The notes under the pieces are model-generated. The model did not search any database. It saw nothing but the letters and a program-made list of their open reading frames with translations, and had not been told where the DNA came from. A DNA stretch of 64,000 bases from Lachnospiraceae bacterium (GTDB lineage: Bacteria > Bacillota > Clostridia > Lachnospirales > Lachnospiraceae). Positions 54,050-62,436 of the stretch are shown one piece after another. The position numbers were made by a program, and so were the translations under genes. The first letter of the stretch is position 1. Every line of letters starts with the position of its first letter. The stretch lies in the NCBI GenBank assembly GCA_017431345.1, contig JAFRLH010000083.1:1-64000 (forward strand), in the 5' to 3' direction.

Positions 54050-54161
54050 ATACAGGCCCTCCTATAGTGTTATTCCTTCCGGACACGATCTGTTGTTGTA
54101 ATACAGATATCCGGATGTCAACATTTTTTAAGCTTTTCGCATTTCCCGAAAAACCTGTAAA

Positions 54162-54214
54162 ATTATACCATAAATGAAAAAACAAGAAAAGCATTTTTGT
54201 TATGTTTTTCTTGT
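54162..54214 (-). promoter_or_regulatory. ppdK promoter with inverted repeat
   Basis: TATAAT on the minus strand at 54162-54167 is the likely -10, about 110 bp before the start. ACAAGAAAA (54182-54190) and TTTTCTTGT (54206-54214) form an inverted repeat over the -35 position. Confidence 0.5.
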
Positions 54215-54326
54215 CAGTTTTTGAGATGATTGTGCCGAAACGATGAAACGGAGCAAGATGAAATAAGACAGGTTTCTCTTCCACAGGAATGTGAAACAGG
54301 ACCTGTCCCCGTTTTATATGTTTCCT

Positions 54327-54941
54327 TCAGCAGCGCTCTTCCGCTTCCTCGAGCGTCTCATAGCCGTACTCTCTCACCGTATACTTATCCTGCTCGATCA
54401 CGAGATTGACGCCGTCTTTCTCACACTCGCGGACAAACTCGTAATAACTCTTCAGCATCGCTTTGCTCCAGGTGAGCAGTTCGCCGCGCAGATAGGTCTC
54501 CGAGGAGGTCTCCCACTCAGTATCCTCTTCGGTGAAGAGATACCTGCCCCTTGCGGAAAGCTTCGGATATCTGTCCCTGTGCTCGATCATCCATTTTTTA
54601 TGGATGGAAATGATCTGCTCGGCCAGTTCTTCCACGTCAGGGGAGATGTAAGGAAGATACTGCTCGATCTCTTTATAGCGCGCCGGCGCCGTGCTCTTCA
54701 TCATCCTGGCATATTTTTCCATGACGAGATTCCGTCCGGCATTCTCCGCCATCATGAGTTCGATGTTGAACATGGCAACGAGTTCGATTGGCCAGGGCTT
54801 ATACTGACAGCTTCTCATGATATGGAAAGTAGGCCAGTCGTCCTGACAGGAGGCACGGCCTCCTTCGTTGTGGACGAGTTGGAACATGTCCCATTCGCGC
54901 TTGACGACTTCTTCGATGAGGGTAAGTTTTTCGTTGTCCAT
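54327..54941 (-). CDS. DUF4125 family protein
   Basis: About 204 residues, all-helical, matching my recollection of DUF4125: EWDMFQLVHNEGGRASCQDDWPTFHIMRSCQ near the front (in shorter conserved pieces), FNIELMMAENAGRNL and ARMMKSTAP. No catalytic triad is known to me. The frame opens 32 codons earlier, but that part is encoded by palindromic DNA (CCTTCCCCTGAAGGGGAAGG), so I start at the ATG after GGGAGAGG. It is next to the DUF4037 gene and a TPR gene on the same strand, a recurrent association. Confidence 0.75.
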   Translation of the reverse strand: MDNEKLTLIEEVVKREWDMFQLVHNEGGRASCQDDWPTFHIMRSCQYKPWPIELVAMFNIELMMAENAGRNLVMEKYARMMKSTAPARYKEIEQYLPYISPDVEELAEQIISIHKKWMIEHRDRYPKLSARGRYLFTEEDTEWETSSETYLRGELLTWSKAMLKSYYEFVRECEKDGVNLVIEQDKYTVREYGYETLEEAEERC

Positions 54942-55020
54942 GACCTCTCCCTGCCCCTGCGGGGGACTCTCTATAACCTCTTCCGGCGCTGGACGCGCCA
55001 CCTTCCCCTGAAGGGGAAGG
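54941..55020. repeat. palindromic repeat at the DUF4125 5' end
   Basis: CCTTCCCC-TGAA-GGGGAAGG at 55001-55020 and a second GC-rich hairpin (CTGCCCCTGCGGGGGA) toward 54950-54966. Such palindromes recur between genes in clostridial and other genomes; here it sits between two genes of one unit. Confidence 0.55.
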
Positions 55021-55023
55021 CTT

Positions 55024-55947
55024 TCAGTCTGCATCAAATATGCTCATGCGTCTTAATTCTTCCGACCGGATATTCTCCAGCAGCGCCCACGCATGCGGCT
55101 CCAGAAAACCGCTCCTGACTTCGGACATTCCCGTCATCGTCAGATACCGTATTACATAGGCACAGAATTCTTCGATCCTGTGTACATTTTCCGGATCGGC
55201 AGGAGACTTCACCATCTCCGCCATCGCCCTACTGTATTCATCCATTCCCGGAATTTCCTGAAAGCTTCTGTACATCCATTTATAATAAGGAGTATATTTT
55301 TTCGCGATCAGATGTGCCATGGAAATGGCAGCCTTTACATAATCAGACAGCGCAAGAAATGCCGCGGCATTGTCACTGCGCTTCAGGGCTCTTGGATAAT
55401 TATACTGCCCGGCCTGCGCCATGGTAAGCGCCCGGTTCGCCATCTTCTTGATCCTGACATCATTCGGATAGAACTTCAGGAATCCGTTCCTGATCCGGGT
55501 GAACTCTCCGGTATTGTCCTCGAACACCTTTCCGTTCACGGCATTCGCCAACAGATGCTCGGGAATGCGCAGCCAGTGACGGAGGCTCTCAGGGGGCTCC
55601 GCAGCGCCGGTAAACTTCCGGTAGAAATCCGAAGTCCGCATCACGCCGACACGGCCGCCGCCGTGCTTTTCCGCACGCCTTGCCGGGAATCCCAGGAACT
55701 CTCCGGGAAGGGAAGCATACCAGCTGGCAAGCTCCCTTCCGTATTTTTCGTAATCTTCATCAGACAGCCAGAGGCAGAAAGACGGCCCGAAATCGTGGTC
55801 TCTCGAGATCTCATCATCGTAGCCAAAGCACTCCGAACCTTCGCCCGCAAGCCCTGCGGCGAGGCGCGGAAACACCTCCGGGAACTTCTCAAGCAGTTCC
55901 GGTCTTGCCGCTTCATAGTATTTTTCCGAAAGTTCCAATCCCTTCAT
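55024..55947 (-). CDS. DUF4037 nucleotidyltransferase-fold protein
   Basis: A 307-residue protein of the DUF4037 type. The N-terminal region GSECFGYDDEISRDHDFG carries the G-S...D.D pattern of the nucleotidyltransferase (Pol-beta-like) superfamily, then DFGPSFCLWL. The C-terminal half is helical (SIAHLIAKKY, HRIEEFCAYVIRYL). A conserved double Asp/His could place it among active or inactive NTases. The start used is the ATG after AGGTGGCGCT. It lies between the TPR and DUF4125 genes, with 354 bp of repeat DNA upstream. Confidence 0.75.
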   Translation of the reverse strand: MKGLELSEKYYEAARPELLEKFPEVFPRLAAGLAGEGSECFGYDDEISRDHDFGPSFCLWLSDEDYEKYGRELASWYASLPGEFLGFPARRAEKHGGGRVGVMRTSDFYRKFTGAAEPPESLRHWLRIPEHLLANAVNGKVFEDNTGEFTRIRNGFLKFYPNDVRIKKMANRALTMAQAGQYNYPRALKRSDNAAAFLALSDYVKAAISMAHLIAKKYTPYYKWMYRSFQEIPGMDEYSRAMAEMVKSPADPENVHRIEEFCAYVIRYLTMTGMSEVRSGFLEPHAWALLENIRSEELRRMSIFDAD

Positions 55948-56000
55948 AGCGCCACCTGATTTCATTCATTAAGCAGTACCCATTTCCGGCTCACCAGTCA

Positions 56001-56170
56001 CGGCGCAGCAACTTTCCCTGCCGGAACTGTGTGTGAAGAGCGACAGCTCACGGCAAAACCGCCGACGGAGGACGAACGCGTCCTTTGTTCGGCCGAAGGA
56101 GTGCGAATGGCTTTGTCCGCGAGCGAAGCAATCTGAGGACCCTGTTCCGGCAGGAAAGACTGCTGTGCCG
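56001..56170. mobile_element. MITE-like element with imperfect terminal inverted repeats
   Basis: CGGCGCAGCAACTTTCCCTG (left) and the reverse complement of the right end (CGGCACAGCAGTCTTTCCTG) match over about 28 bp with two short gaps, ending in CCGGAAC/GTTCCGG. The 110-bp middle has no frame of note. No target-site duplication was recognised. No transposase is present. Confidence 0.5.
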
Positions 56171-56197
56171 GATCTTGGCGCATCCCGCTTATAACAT

Positions 56198-56259
56198 GCA
56201 GTAAAACCGCAGTCTTCAGGGCGTGGATCCTTCGTCGCTGCGCTCCTCAGGATGACAGT
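56198..56259. repeat. dispersed GGATCC...CTCAGGATGACAG repeat, copy 2
   Basis: Matches the copy at 20045-20109: GCAGTAAAACCGCAGTCTT, GTGGATCCTTCG, CTCAGGATGACAG. Both lie between genes. Confidence 0.65.
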
Positions 56260-56301
56260 CTGGAATTAAATTACGCTGCAGCGGACCCACAGGACATGGC
56301 A

Positions 56302-57159
56302 CTATGCATTCAGGTCTTTCAGCACCTGCTCCGCCAGTTCCATCTGTTCCTTAGCCTCCGCAAGTTTCCCTTGCCGCTCCAGCGCCAACGCCAGATTCTT
56401 CGTGATCGAGGCATATGCCCTGTTCTTGCCGAAATACCTGCTCACTTCTGCTCTCGCATCCCGGAACGACCTCTCCGCCTCCGCATACTTCTCTTCTGCG
56501 ATATACACCTGTCCCCATGCGGAAAGCAGCGAGGAATAATGCGGATCCTCGTTCTCTTCGGTCGCGAACAGCGCCGCCGCGTCATCCAGATGCTTCTTCG
56601 CAGTGGCAAGATCATCCGTCTGGCAGTACAGATTGGCCAGATTCACATGGTTGGTCGCCTGCTCGATCTCGGTACCGGCAAGCTTTTCAATGATCTTCAG
56701 GGCCTCTTCCGAATATTCCTTTGCTTTCCAGGCTGCGCCCTGCTCCAGGTACAGCAGGCTCAGATTGTTATACAGGCCGGCAATGCGGAAATCTCCGTCA
56801 TCAAGATATGCCTTGTAGATCTCCAGCGCTTCTTCGAAAAGCTTGATCGCTTCCGCGGGAAATCCGCCGACTCTGTACGCATTCGCCGCATTCTGCAGCG
56901 TACTGGCATAAGGAACTGTGCCGATCATGTTCTTCTCATCGAAGATGGCCTTTGTCCTGCCGAAGATGCGGACCGCATCCCTGATCTGGCCCAGTTCCCT
57001 GTACAGGCCCATCATCTCGTTGTTCAGAACGATCTGCGTCTGCCAATCGTCTTCTTCCTCGGCTTTTCTTACCGTTTCCGTAAGGAAAGTTTCCGTCTTT
57101 TCGCGGTCTCCCGCCGCGTAAAGAGCGTCAAGCTCTTTTAAGATCTTCTGAACATCCAT
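56302..57159 (-). CDS. tetratricopeptide repeat protein
   Basis: A 285-residue protein made almost wholly of TPR helix pairs (for example NNEMMGLYRELGQIRDA, NAANAYRVGGFPAEAIKLFEEAL, YNNLSLLYLEQGAAWKAKEYSEEAL), about six units, with no signal peptide or catalytic part. It should act as a protein-protein scaffold. The start has GGAGG upstream. It precedes the DUF4037 and DUF4125 genes on the same strand but with a repeat-rich spacer of 350 bp between, so one transcript is not assured. FprA lies 12 bp upstream. Confidence 0.85.
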   Translation of the reverse strand: MDVQKILKELDALYAAGDREKTETFLTETVRKAEEEDDWQTQIVLNNEMMGLYRELGQIRDAVRIFGRTKAIFDEKNMIGTVPYASTLQNAANAYRVGGFPAEAIKLFEEALEIYKAYLDDGDFRIAGLYNNLSLLYLEQGAAWKAKEYSEEALKIIEKLAGTEIEQATNHVNLANLYCQTDDLATAKKHLDDAAALFATEENEDPHYSSLLSAWGQVYIAEEKYAEAERSFRDARAEVSRYFGKNRAYASITKNLALALERQGKLAEAKEQMELAEQVLKDLNA

Positions 57160-57171
57160 GGTCTTCCTCCG

Positions 57172-58338
57172 TTATGCGTCTTTTACGACCTTTGCAAGTG
57201 CAGCAAGCGCTTCCTGATCCGCTTCCTTCACCGCTGACTTAATGGTCACCACCGGATCAAGAATGGTGATATTCTTCATGCCTTCCAGATATCCCTTCAT
57301 GGTCTTCGCAGCCGTAGGACCCCAGGAACCGTTCTCGACCAGCGCGACTTTCCTGTTCTGATATCCCTTCGCACGCAGATGCACGAGTAGATCTTCCATC
57401 GGAAGAAATACGCCGGCGTCATAACTGGAAGCCATCAGGATCATCCTGTCATAGCGGAACGCATCTTCGATGATCTCCGCCACGTCGCTTCTGGGCACTT
57501 CCATGAGCGATACTCTCTCCTCGCCCAGCGCTTCCAGCTGCTCCTTCATATATTCTGCTGCCTGCAGCGTATTTCCGTGGATGGAAGCAACGGCAATCAG
57601 AACGCCCTTATTCTCCGGCTCATATTTGCTCCATGTATCATAAAGGCCGATATAATAGCCGAGATTTTCCTTCAGCACCGGGCCGTGCAGCGGGCAGATC
57701 ACCTTAATATCCAGCTTTGCAGCCTTCTTCAGCAGTGCCTGTACCTGCATGCCGTACTTCCCGCAGATATTGAAATAATACCTTCTTGCTTCGCAGGCCC
57801 AGTCATCCGTTTCATTCTTGATTGCACCGAACTTTCCGAATCCGTCCGCTGCGAAAAGCACGCCTTCTGTCTGCTCGAAGCTCACCATGACCTCCGGCCA
57901 GTGCACCATCGGCGCCATGAAGAACTGCAGTGTGTGAGCGCCCAGGGAAAGCGTATCGCCTTCCTTTACGGTAAGCTTTTCCATGGTTCCCGCATCATAA
58001 TAATTCGGAAGCATGTTGAATGTTTTTGCATTTCCGACAAGCACTGCACCAGGGTATTTCTGCATGAACTGCGCAAGCGTTCCCGCATGATCCGGCTCCA
58101 TATGATGGATCACAAGATAATCAGGCTTCCTGTCACCGAGCGCAGCCGCCAGATTTGCAAGCCATTCCTCAGAACCGCGCTTATCACAGGTGTCCAGAAC
58201 AGCGATCTTCTCATCCAGAATGATATATGAATTGTAGGCCATTCCCTCCGGAACAACATACTGGCTCTCAAAAAGGTCAATGGTGTCATCATCCACGCCG
58301 ATATAACGGATCGCATCGGATATTTCTGTATAATTCAT
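57172..58338 (-). CDS. FprA-type flavodiiron protein
   Basis: A 388-residue A-type flavoprotein that reduces O2 to water or NO to N2O in anaerobes. The N-terminal metallo-beta-lactamase-like domain carries the diiron ligands HHMEPDHAGT near residues 79-88, and a later HW in PMVHWPEVM; the C-terminal flavodoxin binds FMN (ASIHGNTLQAAEYM near 255). ENGSWGPTAAK is typical. No rubredoxin tail. The start has CGGAAG upstream. It sits 12 bp before the TPR gene and is one of several O2-defence genes in the window (rubrerythrin, rubredoxin). Confidence 0.94.
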   Translation of the reverse strand: MNYTEISDAIRYIGVDDDTIDLFESQYVVPEGMAYNSYIILDEKIAVLDTCDKRGSEEWLANLAAALGDRKPDYLVIHHMEPDHAGTLAQFMQKYPGAVLVGNAKTFNMLPNYYDAGTMEKLTVKEGDTLSLGAHTLQFFMAPMVHWPEVMVSFEQTEGVLFAADGFGKFGAIKNETDDWACEARRYYFNICGKYGMQVQALLKKAAKLDIKVICPLHGPVLKENLGYYIGLYDTWSKYEPENKGVLIAVASIHGNTLQAAEYMKEQLEALGEERVSLMEVPRSDVAEIIEDAFRYDRMILMASSYDAGVFLPMEDLLVHLRAKGYQNRKVALVENGSWGPTAAKTMKGYLEGMKNITILDPVVTIKSAVKEADQEALAALAKVVKDA

Positions 58339-58538
58339 TTCGGTCTTCCGCCTTTCCGCCGTTTCATTTTTAGAACAGCTTTCATATTATAACATAATTC
58401 TATCCGCATTAAAAGCGATTTACGATTCTTCTTAAAAGACGGAAAAGCGGCAGACAATAATGACTTGTTAAATCTTCAAAATGAGCTATAATTACTAATT
58501 AACAATTGATCTGCACAGCATAAAGAGAGGCGAAATTC

Positions 58539-60407
58539 ATGAAAAGGATCCTTTCACTGATCATGGCTGCGGTACTTCTGCTGGGACCGGTTCTTCCGGC
58601 ATCTGCAGCCGCAAAGTACAAATTAAACAAAAGCAAAGCGTCGATAGAGATCGGCGAGACCATCGAACTGAAAATCACGGAGAACGGAGAAACGGTCTCC
58701 GGCGTAACCTGGAAAAGTTCTGCTCCGTCTGTGGCCGAAGTAGATAAAAACGGGATGGTCACCGGCATAGCAGCCGGCGAAGCATCCGTTACCGGTACAT
58801 TCAATGGCGTAAAGTATAAATGCGCCGTAACCGTAACCGCGCAAACCGACGGCACTGTCAAACGGTATACGGTCCTGATCCTTGACAACAGTACCAGAAT
58901 GAAAGGCACTGCTTTTAAGGAAGAAAAAGCGGCAGCGGAAACATTTTTACGCACAATCCTGAAAGCAGACGGAAAGAACTACGCTGCTGTCGTTGTCTGC
59001 GATAAAAAAGGAAAAGGACAGAAAGCCTGCAAATTCACTTCCAGCGGAAAGAAAATCGCGAAAGTCCTGAAAGCCCAGAAAAAATGCAATGGCAAAGCGA
59101 ATATCAATTCCGCGATTGCCCAGGCGTGGTATCTGCTCCGGAAAATCGATGACGGCAGCAAGGTGATCAAGAATGTCATCATCTGCGCCAACGGACTCAG
59201 CGAGAAAGGCAAGGAAAACAAAACCGGAAAATACAGCGCAAAGGACAGTAAGAAATACTACAAGCTTGCAAACAGGATCAACCATAGTGCCGGTGTTCTC
59301 AAAGACCTCCACTATTCCGTCTATTCCGTCGGTTATTATCAGAATACGTCCAAAAAGCATGCCGCTTTCGGAAAACGCGTCATGAAAAACATCGCTTCTT
59401 CGGGAAAGTATTACACTGTCTCGAAAGCATCCGGATTTGACAAAGTCTTCTCCAAAATCGCCGATTCCATCTCATCTGCTGCGATCAGCCGGAAAAAGCT
59501 TACACTGGAAGCCGGCAGTTCCAAGACCATTTATGTGACGCAGAACGGAAAGACCGCCAAGCCGGTCTGGGACAGCAGCGACACAGCCATTGCAAAAGTC
59601 AGCAGGAACGGAAAAGTAACCGCTGTTTCAGAAGGCACGTGTACGATTTCCGCAGTACTCGGCAATGAAACACTTCGCTGCAAGGTGACCGTACAGGCTG
59701 CCGCGAAAAAGAAAAACAAAACGATCACTGTTTCATCCGATCTTTTGAACATCTATGTCGGGAAGAGCAAGACGCTTACCGCAAAGGTGAACGGCAAAAA
59801 GAAAAAGGTAAAATGGTCAAGCAAAAATAAATCGATCGCCACCGTCGACAAGAACGGCAAGGTCACCGGCGTAAAGCAGGGCACCACCAAGATCTACGCG
59901 AAATCCGGCAGCAAAAAGACTGCCGTGACCGTAAAGGTGTCGGTCAAGCATCCGAACCTCTCTTTCTATATTCTGCATAATCCTGTTGTATCAAAGATGG
60001 GATATAAGAAGGTGAATGAATCCGGCGCGCATCTGAAAGTCAATAAAGGCGGCAAGGTGACCAAATGCGGTGTTTATCTTTACACCGCCGGCGGACGGGA
60101 CAACTTTATCATCGCATGCAAGGGAACGAAACTCAAATCAATCGACATAAACTGCTACCTGGGTTACAACGGCAGCATCGTGTACGATTCCTACAATACC
60201 TCCGGGCACAGATGGTACATGTCACGTTTTTCCATGAAGAAGGGCAAAAACGGTATCTGGAGTTTAGGCGGGAAGTTCAAGGCGATCAGTTTCAGTGTCG
60301 AAGATAAAAACGGCAGCAACCTTACCGCTTCCGAAGCAGGCGTTGACAGCAAGCACATCAAAGTATTCAGGAACCTGAACAAGATGAAGAAATGGCTGAA
60401 AAAGTAA
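58539..60407 (+). CDS. secreted vWA and Big_2 repeat surface protein
   Basis: A 622-residue exported protein. Signal peptide 1-25 (LIMAAVLLLGPVLPASAAA). Big_2 immunoglobulin-like units are at about 27-101 (WKSSAPSVAEVDKNGMVTG), 316-384 (WDSSDTAIAKVSRNGKVTA) and 398-468 (WSSKNKSIATVDKNGKVTG). A von Willebrand A-like domain lies between, at about 108-300, starting VLILDNSTRMKG. The MIDAS is imperfect (DNSTR instead of DxSxS). The last 150 residues are a separate beta-rich domain. Lys-rich, so cell-wall or polyanion binding is likely. The start has GAGAGGCG upstream. No anchor or sortase signal. Confidence 0.85.
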   Translation: MKRILSLIMAAVLLLGPVLPASAAAKYKLNKSKASIEIGETIELKITENGETVSGVTWKSSAPSVAEVDKNGMVTGIAAGEASVTGTFNGVKYKCAVTVTAQTDGTVKRYTVLILDNSTRMKGTAFKEEKAAAETFLRTILKADGKNYAAVVVCDKKGKGQKACKFTSSGKKIAKVLKAQKKCNGKANINSAIAQAWYLLRKIDDGSKVIKNVIICANGLSEKGKENKTGKYSAKDSKKYYKLANRINHSAGVLKDLHYSVYSVGYYQNTSKKHAAFGKRVMKNIASSGKYYTVSKASGFDKVFSKIADSISSAAISRKKLTLEAGSSKTIYVTQNGKTAKPVWDSSDTAIAKVSRNGKVTAVSEGTCTISAVLGNETLRCKVTVQAAAKKKNKTITVSSDLLNIYVGKSKTLTAKVNGKKKKVKWSSKNKSIATVDKNGKVTGVKQGTTKIYAKSGSKKTAVTVKVSVKHPNLSFYILHNPVVSKMGYKKVNESGAHLKVNKGGKVTKCGVYLYTAGGRDNFIIACKGTKLKSIDINCYLGYNGSIVYDSYNTSGHRWYMSRFSMKKGKNGIWSLGGKFKAISFSVEDKNGSNLTASEAGVDSKHIKVFRNLNKMKKWLKK

Positions 60408-60412
60408 AAAGA

Positions 60413-60452
60413 AATGAACAGGCCGGGGAGGATTCCCCGGCCTGTTCATTCT
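60413..60452. terminator. bidirectional intrinsic terminator
   Basis: TGAACAGGCCGGGGA pairs perfectly with TCCCCGGCCTGTTCA (60415-60448) around GGAT. It lies between the convergent surface protein and acpS genes. Confidence 0.85.
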
Positions 60453-60453
60453 T

Positions 60454-60843
60454 TCATCCTTCAGCAACTGCAAAAGCAGCGGCATAGTCTTTTTCATGTG
60501 TTATGGAAATGTGGATCCGGCTGATCCCGGCAGCATCGAGCGCAGGCCGGATATCTTCATTGATATTCACATACGGATGTCCGTCTTCCGCTTTTAAAGT
60601 CTCTATTTTCCGCAGATCTACCGGTATGCCGGAATAAGGAGACACCGCTTTAAAAACAGCCTCCTTAACGGCATAGCGTCCGGCATAATATTCCGCCAGC
60701 GGGCGAAGTCTTTCCGTTTTCGGAGCACCGTCTTTCTCCGCCTGCGTGTAGACCCGTCTGATAAAAGCGGACTTTTCCTCCTGCTCCAGCATCTTTATTA
60801 TCCGGTTGATGTCCACGATATCAACACCGATCCCAACGATCAT
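60454..60843 (-). CDS. acpS: holo-[acyl-carrier-protein] synthase
   Basis: Transfers 4'-phosphopantetheine from CoA to acyl carrier protein. 129 residues. Metal Asp in GVGVDIVDI-type start (GIGVDIVDINRI) and Glu in YAVKEAVFKA are present, with the short HITHEKDYAAAFAV ending containing the conserved His. The start with GGAGG six bases upstream is used; the frame opens seven codons earlier, overlapping the rlmH stop. Typical rlmH-acpS neighbourhood. Confidence 0.92.
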   Translation of the reverse strand: MIVGIGVDIVDINRIIKMLEQEEKSAFIRRVYTQAEKDGAPKTERLRPLAEYYAGRYAVKEAVFKAVSPYSGIPVDLRKIETLKAEDGHPYVNINEDIRPALDAAGISRIHISITHEKDYAAAFAVAEG

Positions 60844-60860
60844 TCCATTCCTCCGTTTTC

Positions 60861-61340
60861 TCATTTATGATACGGCTCGTTCTTCATGATCCTGAATGCC
60901 CTGTAGATCTGCTCCGCCAGGATCACTCTCATCAGCTGATGCGGAAAAGTCATATCCGAAAAAGAGAGCTTTACATCGGCGGCCCGCAGCACCTCCTCCG
61001 ACAGTCCCAGCGATCCTCCGATGATAAAGCTGATATGGCTGCATCCGCGGAGCATACTGTCAGAGATCCAGGAAGAAAAGCCGACCGAATCCATCTTTTT
61101 CCCGTTTATTGCAAGTGCCGTCTTCAGACTGTTTTCCGGCAGACGCTTCAGGATCCGCTCTCCTTCGATCCGCTTCACATTCTCTTCTTCCTTGGCAGAT
61201 GCATTTTCCGAAGTCTGCTCATCAGCCACTTCGATGATCTCGAATGAAACATATCTGCCCAGGCGCTTCGCATATTCTTCTATGGCAGCCCGCCAGTACT
61301 TTTCCTTCAGTTTTCCAACTGCAACGACTGTGATCTTCAT
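60861..61340 (-). CDS. rlmH: 23S rRNA pseudouridine-1915 N3-methyltransferase
   Basis: A SPOUT methyltransferase acting on the mature 70S ribosome. 159 residues, the family length. MKITVVAVGKLKEKYWRAAI start, ALAINGKKMDS middle, and the knot FIIGGSLGLSEEVL near 107, ending RVILAEQIYRAFRI. The start has AGGGGAAAG upstream. Close upstream of acpS on the minus strand. Confidence 0.95.
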   Translation of the reverse strand: MKITVVAVGKLKEKYWRAAIEEYAKRLGRYVSFEIIEVADEQTSENASAKEEENVKRIEGERILKRLPENSLKTALAINGKKMDSVGFSSWISDSMLRGCSHISFIIGGSLGLSEEVLRAADVKLSFSDMTFPHQLMRVILAEQIYRAFRIMKNEPYHK

Positions 61341-61433
61341 TTCTTTCCCCTGATCCGTGTCCGGACAAACCCGATAGACTAAGAATTAGTTCCTGTGGTA
61401 TAATATAATATCATCGGAAAGGAGGAGCCTCTT

Positions 61434-62186
61434 ATGACATACTGGGACGCCATCGGCCGCGCTATCGCTGCGCTGGAACCGCTGGATGAAGCGAACCGCA
61501 TCGCAGATTTTCTGAACCGCTCCGGCCTTTCCGCCACCATTTCGACCGATCCGGACAGCGATCTGTACGCTGTACTGGTCCCGAAAGACGAAGAATACGC
61601 TTCCGTAGGCTTCATGGAAACTTACCGGAAGCACAAGGCGGAAATGAAGAACGAGGAAAACGAATACCGCTCCCATGTTCTGTCTCCGTCCCCAGATATC
61701 GTTCCTTCGGAAGAAAAATTCCGCTATGAGACCAACTCTTCCGTCGCCTTTATGCTTGCCGGCGCCGTGATCTTCATCATGGCAGTCGTGCATTTCTTCT
61801 TTATCCTGCGGCGCGCTGTCCCCGGGGTCGTGTCAGACTGCATCCCCGAACTTCTCTTCGGCTCCGTCTTTCTCGTGTTCGGCATGTCCTCCCAGCAGAA
61901 AGTAAAAATGCTGCGCAGCGCCATTATGGAAGAAACAGCCTTCAACGACAGGATCGTGAACTGGTGTACGACCACTTATTCTGCCGAACATATCGACAAA
62001 GTCATTGAAGCCGCCGGACATGACGCAGATCTGCCGGAGACCGAGATGGCTTCTCTTCGCCGTACGCTGCTCAAAGACTATATCCTGCGCGAATATGATA
62101 TTACCGACAATGCCTATCTTGATTATCTGGTGGATCTGGTCTATAAAAAGCTCTACTTCCCGAACACCGTCTCCGCGGCGGTATAA
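61434..62186 (+). CDS. membrane protein of unknown function with DUF2007-like front
   Basis: A 250-residue protein. The first 60 residues (ANRIADFLNRSGLSATISTD) resemble the small signal-transducing-type fold of DUF2007, an uncertain match. Two transmembrane segments lie near 103-125 and 137-154, with a cytoplasmic helical C-terminus (LRRTLLKDYILREYDITD). The start has AAAGGAGG upstream, and a TATAAT occurs at about 61397. It is convergent with recG's partner gene. I do not recognise a specific family. Confidence 0.7.
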   Translation: MTYWDAIGRAIAALEPLDEANRIADFLNRSGLSATISTDPDSDLYAVLVPKDEEYASVGFMETYRKHKAEMKNEENEYRSHVLSPSPDIVPSEEKFRYETNSSVAFMLAGAVIFIMAVVHFFFILRRAVPGVVSDCIPELLFGSVFLVFGMSSQQKVKMLRSAIMEETAFNDRIVNWCTTTYSAEHIDKVIEAAGHDADLPETEMASLRRTLLKDYILREYDITDNAYLDYLVDLVYKKLYFPNTVSAAV

Positions 62187-62187
62187 G

Positions 62188-62433
62188 TCAGTACGGCAGC
62201 TTTTTCAGTTTCTCCATGATCTCATCATAATGCGCCGGCACGTGCGGGTAGGTACATCCCGTACAGTTCTTTATCCTGCCTTCTCCTTTTTCAATCCATG
62301 ACGGATGCCCCGGGCAATCCTTGATCCGGTAGAACGGACAGTAGCAGAACAGGCAGTTGATCTCGTCAATGCCCTTATGGCACGGATAGTATTCGCAGTC
62401 TCTGTTTTCAAAAAATCTGTACGATGCTTTCAT
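62188..62433 (-). CDS. cysteine-rich small domain protein
   Basis: An 81-residue protein matching the cysteine-rich small domain family (PF04071-like as I recall). Nine Cys occur in characteristic order: NRDCEYYPCHKG, NCLFCYCPFY, DCPGH, NCTGCTYPH, with HKG and PGH His. It likely binds a metal or cluster. Such proteins sit next to varied metabolic genes and their role is open. It follows recG by 3 bp and has a weak ribosome site, so translational coupling is likely. Confidence 0.82.
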   Translation of the reverse strand: MKASYRFFENRDCEYYPCHKGIDEINCLFCYCPFYRIKDCPGHPSWIEKGEGRIKNCTGCTYPHVPAHYDEIMEKLKKLPY

Positions 62434-62436
62434 GGA

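Larger units (their letters stand above)
55948..56301. other. repeat-bearing spacer
   Basis: 354 bp without a gene. It holds a 170-bp palindromic element (56001-56170) and the second copy of the dispersed repeat (56198-56259), and separates the TPR gene from DUF4037. Confidence 0.6.

Noticed and set aside
54941-55037. DUF4125 N-terminal extension
   Set aside because: Its residues are the translation of a palindromic repeat, so the start after GGGAGAGG is preferred.
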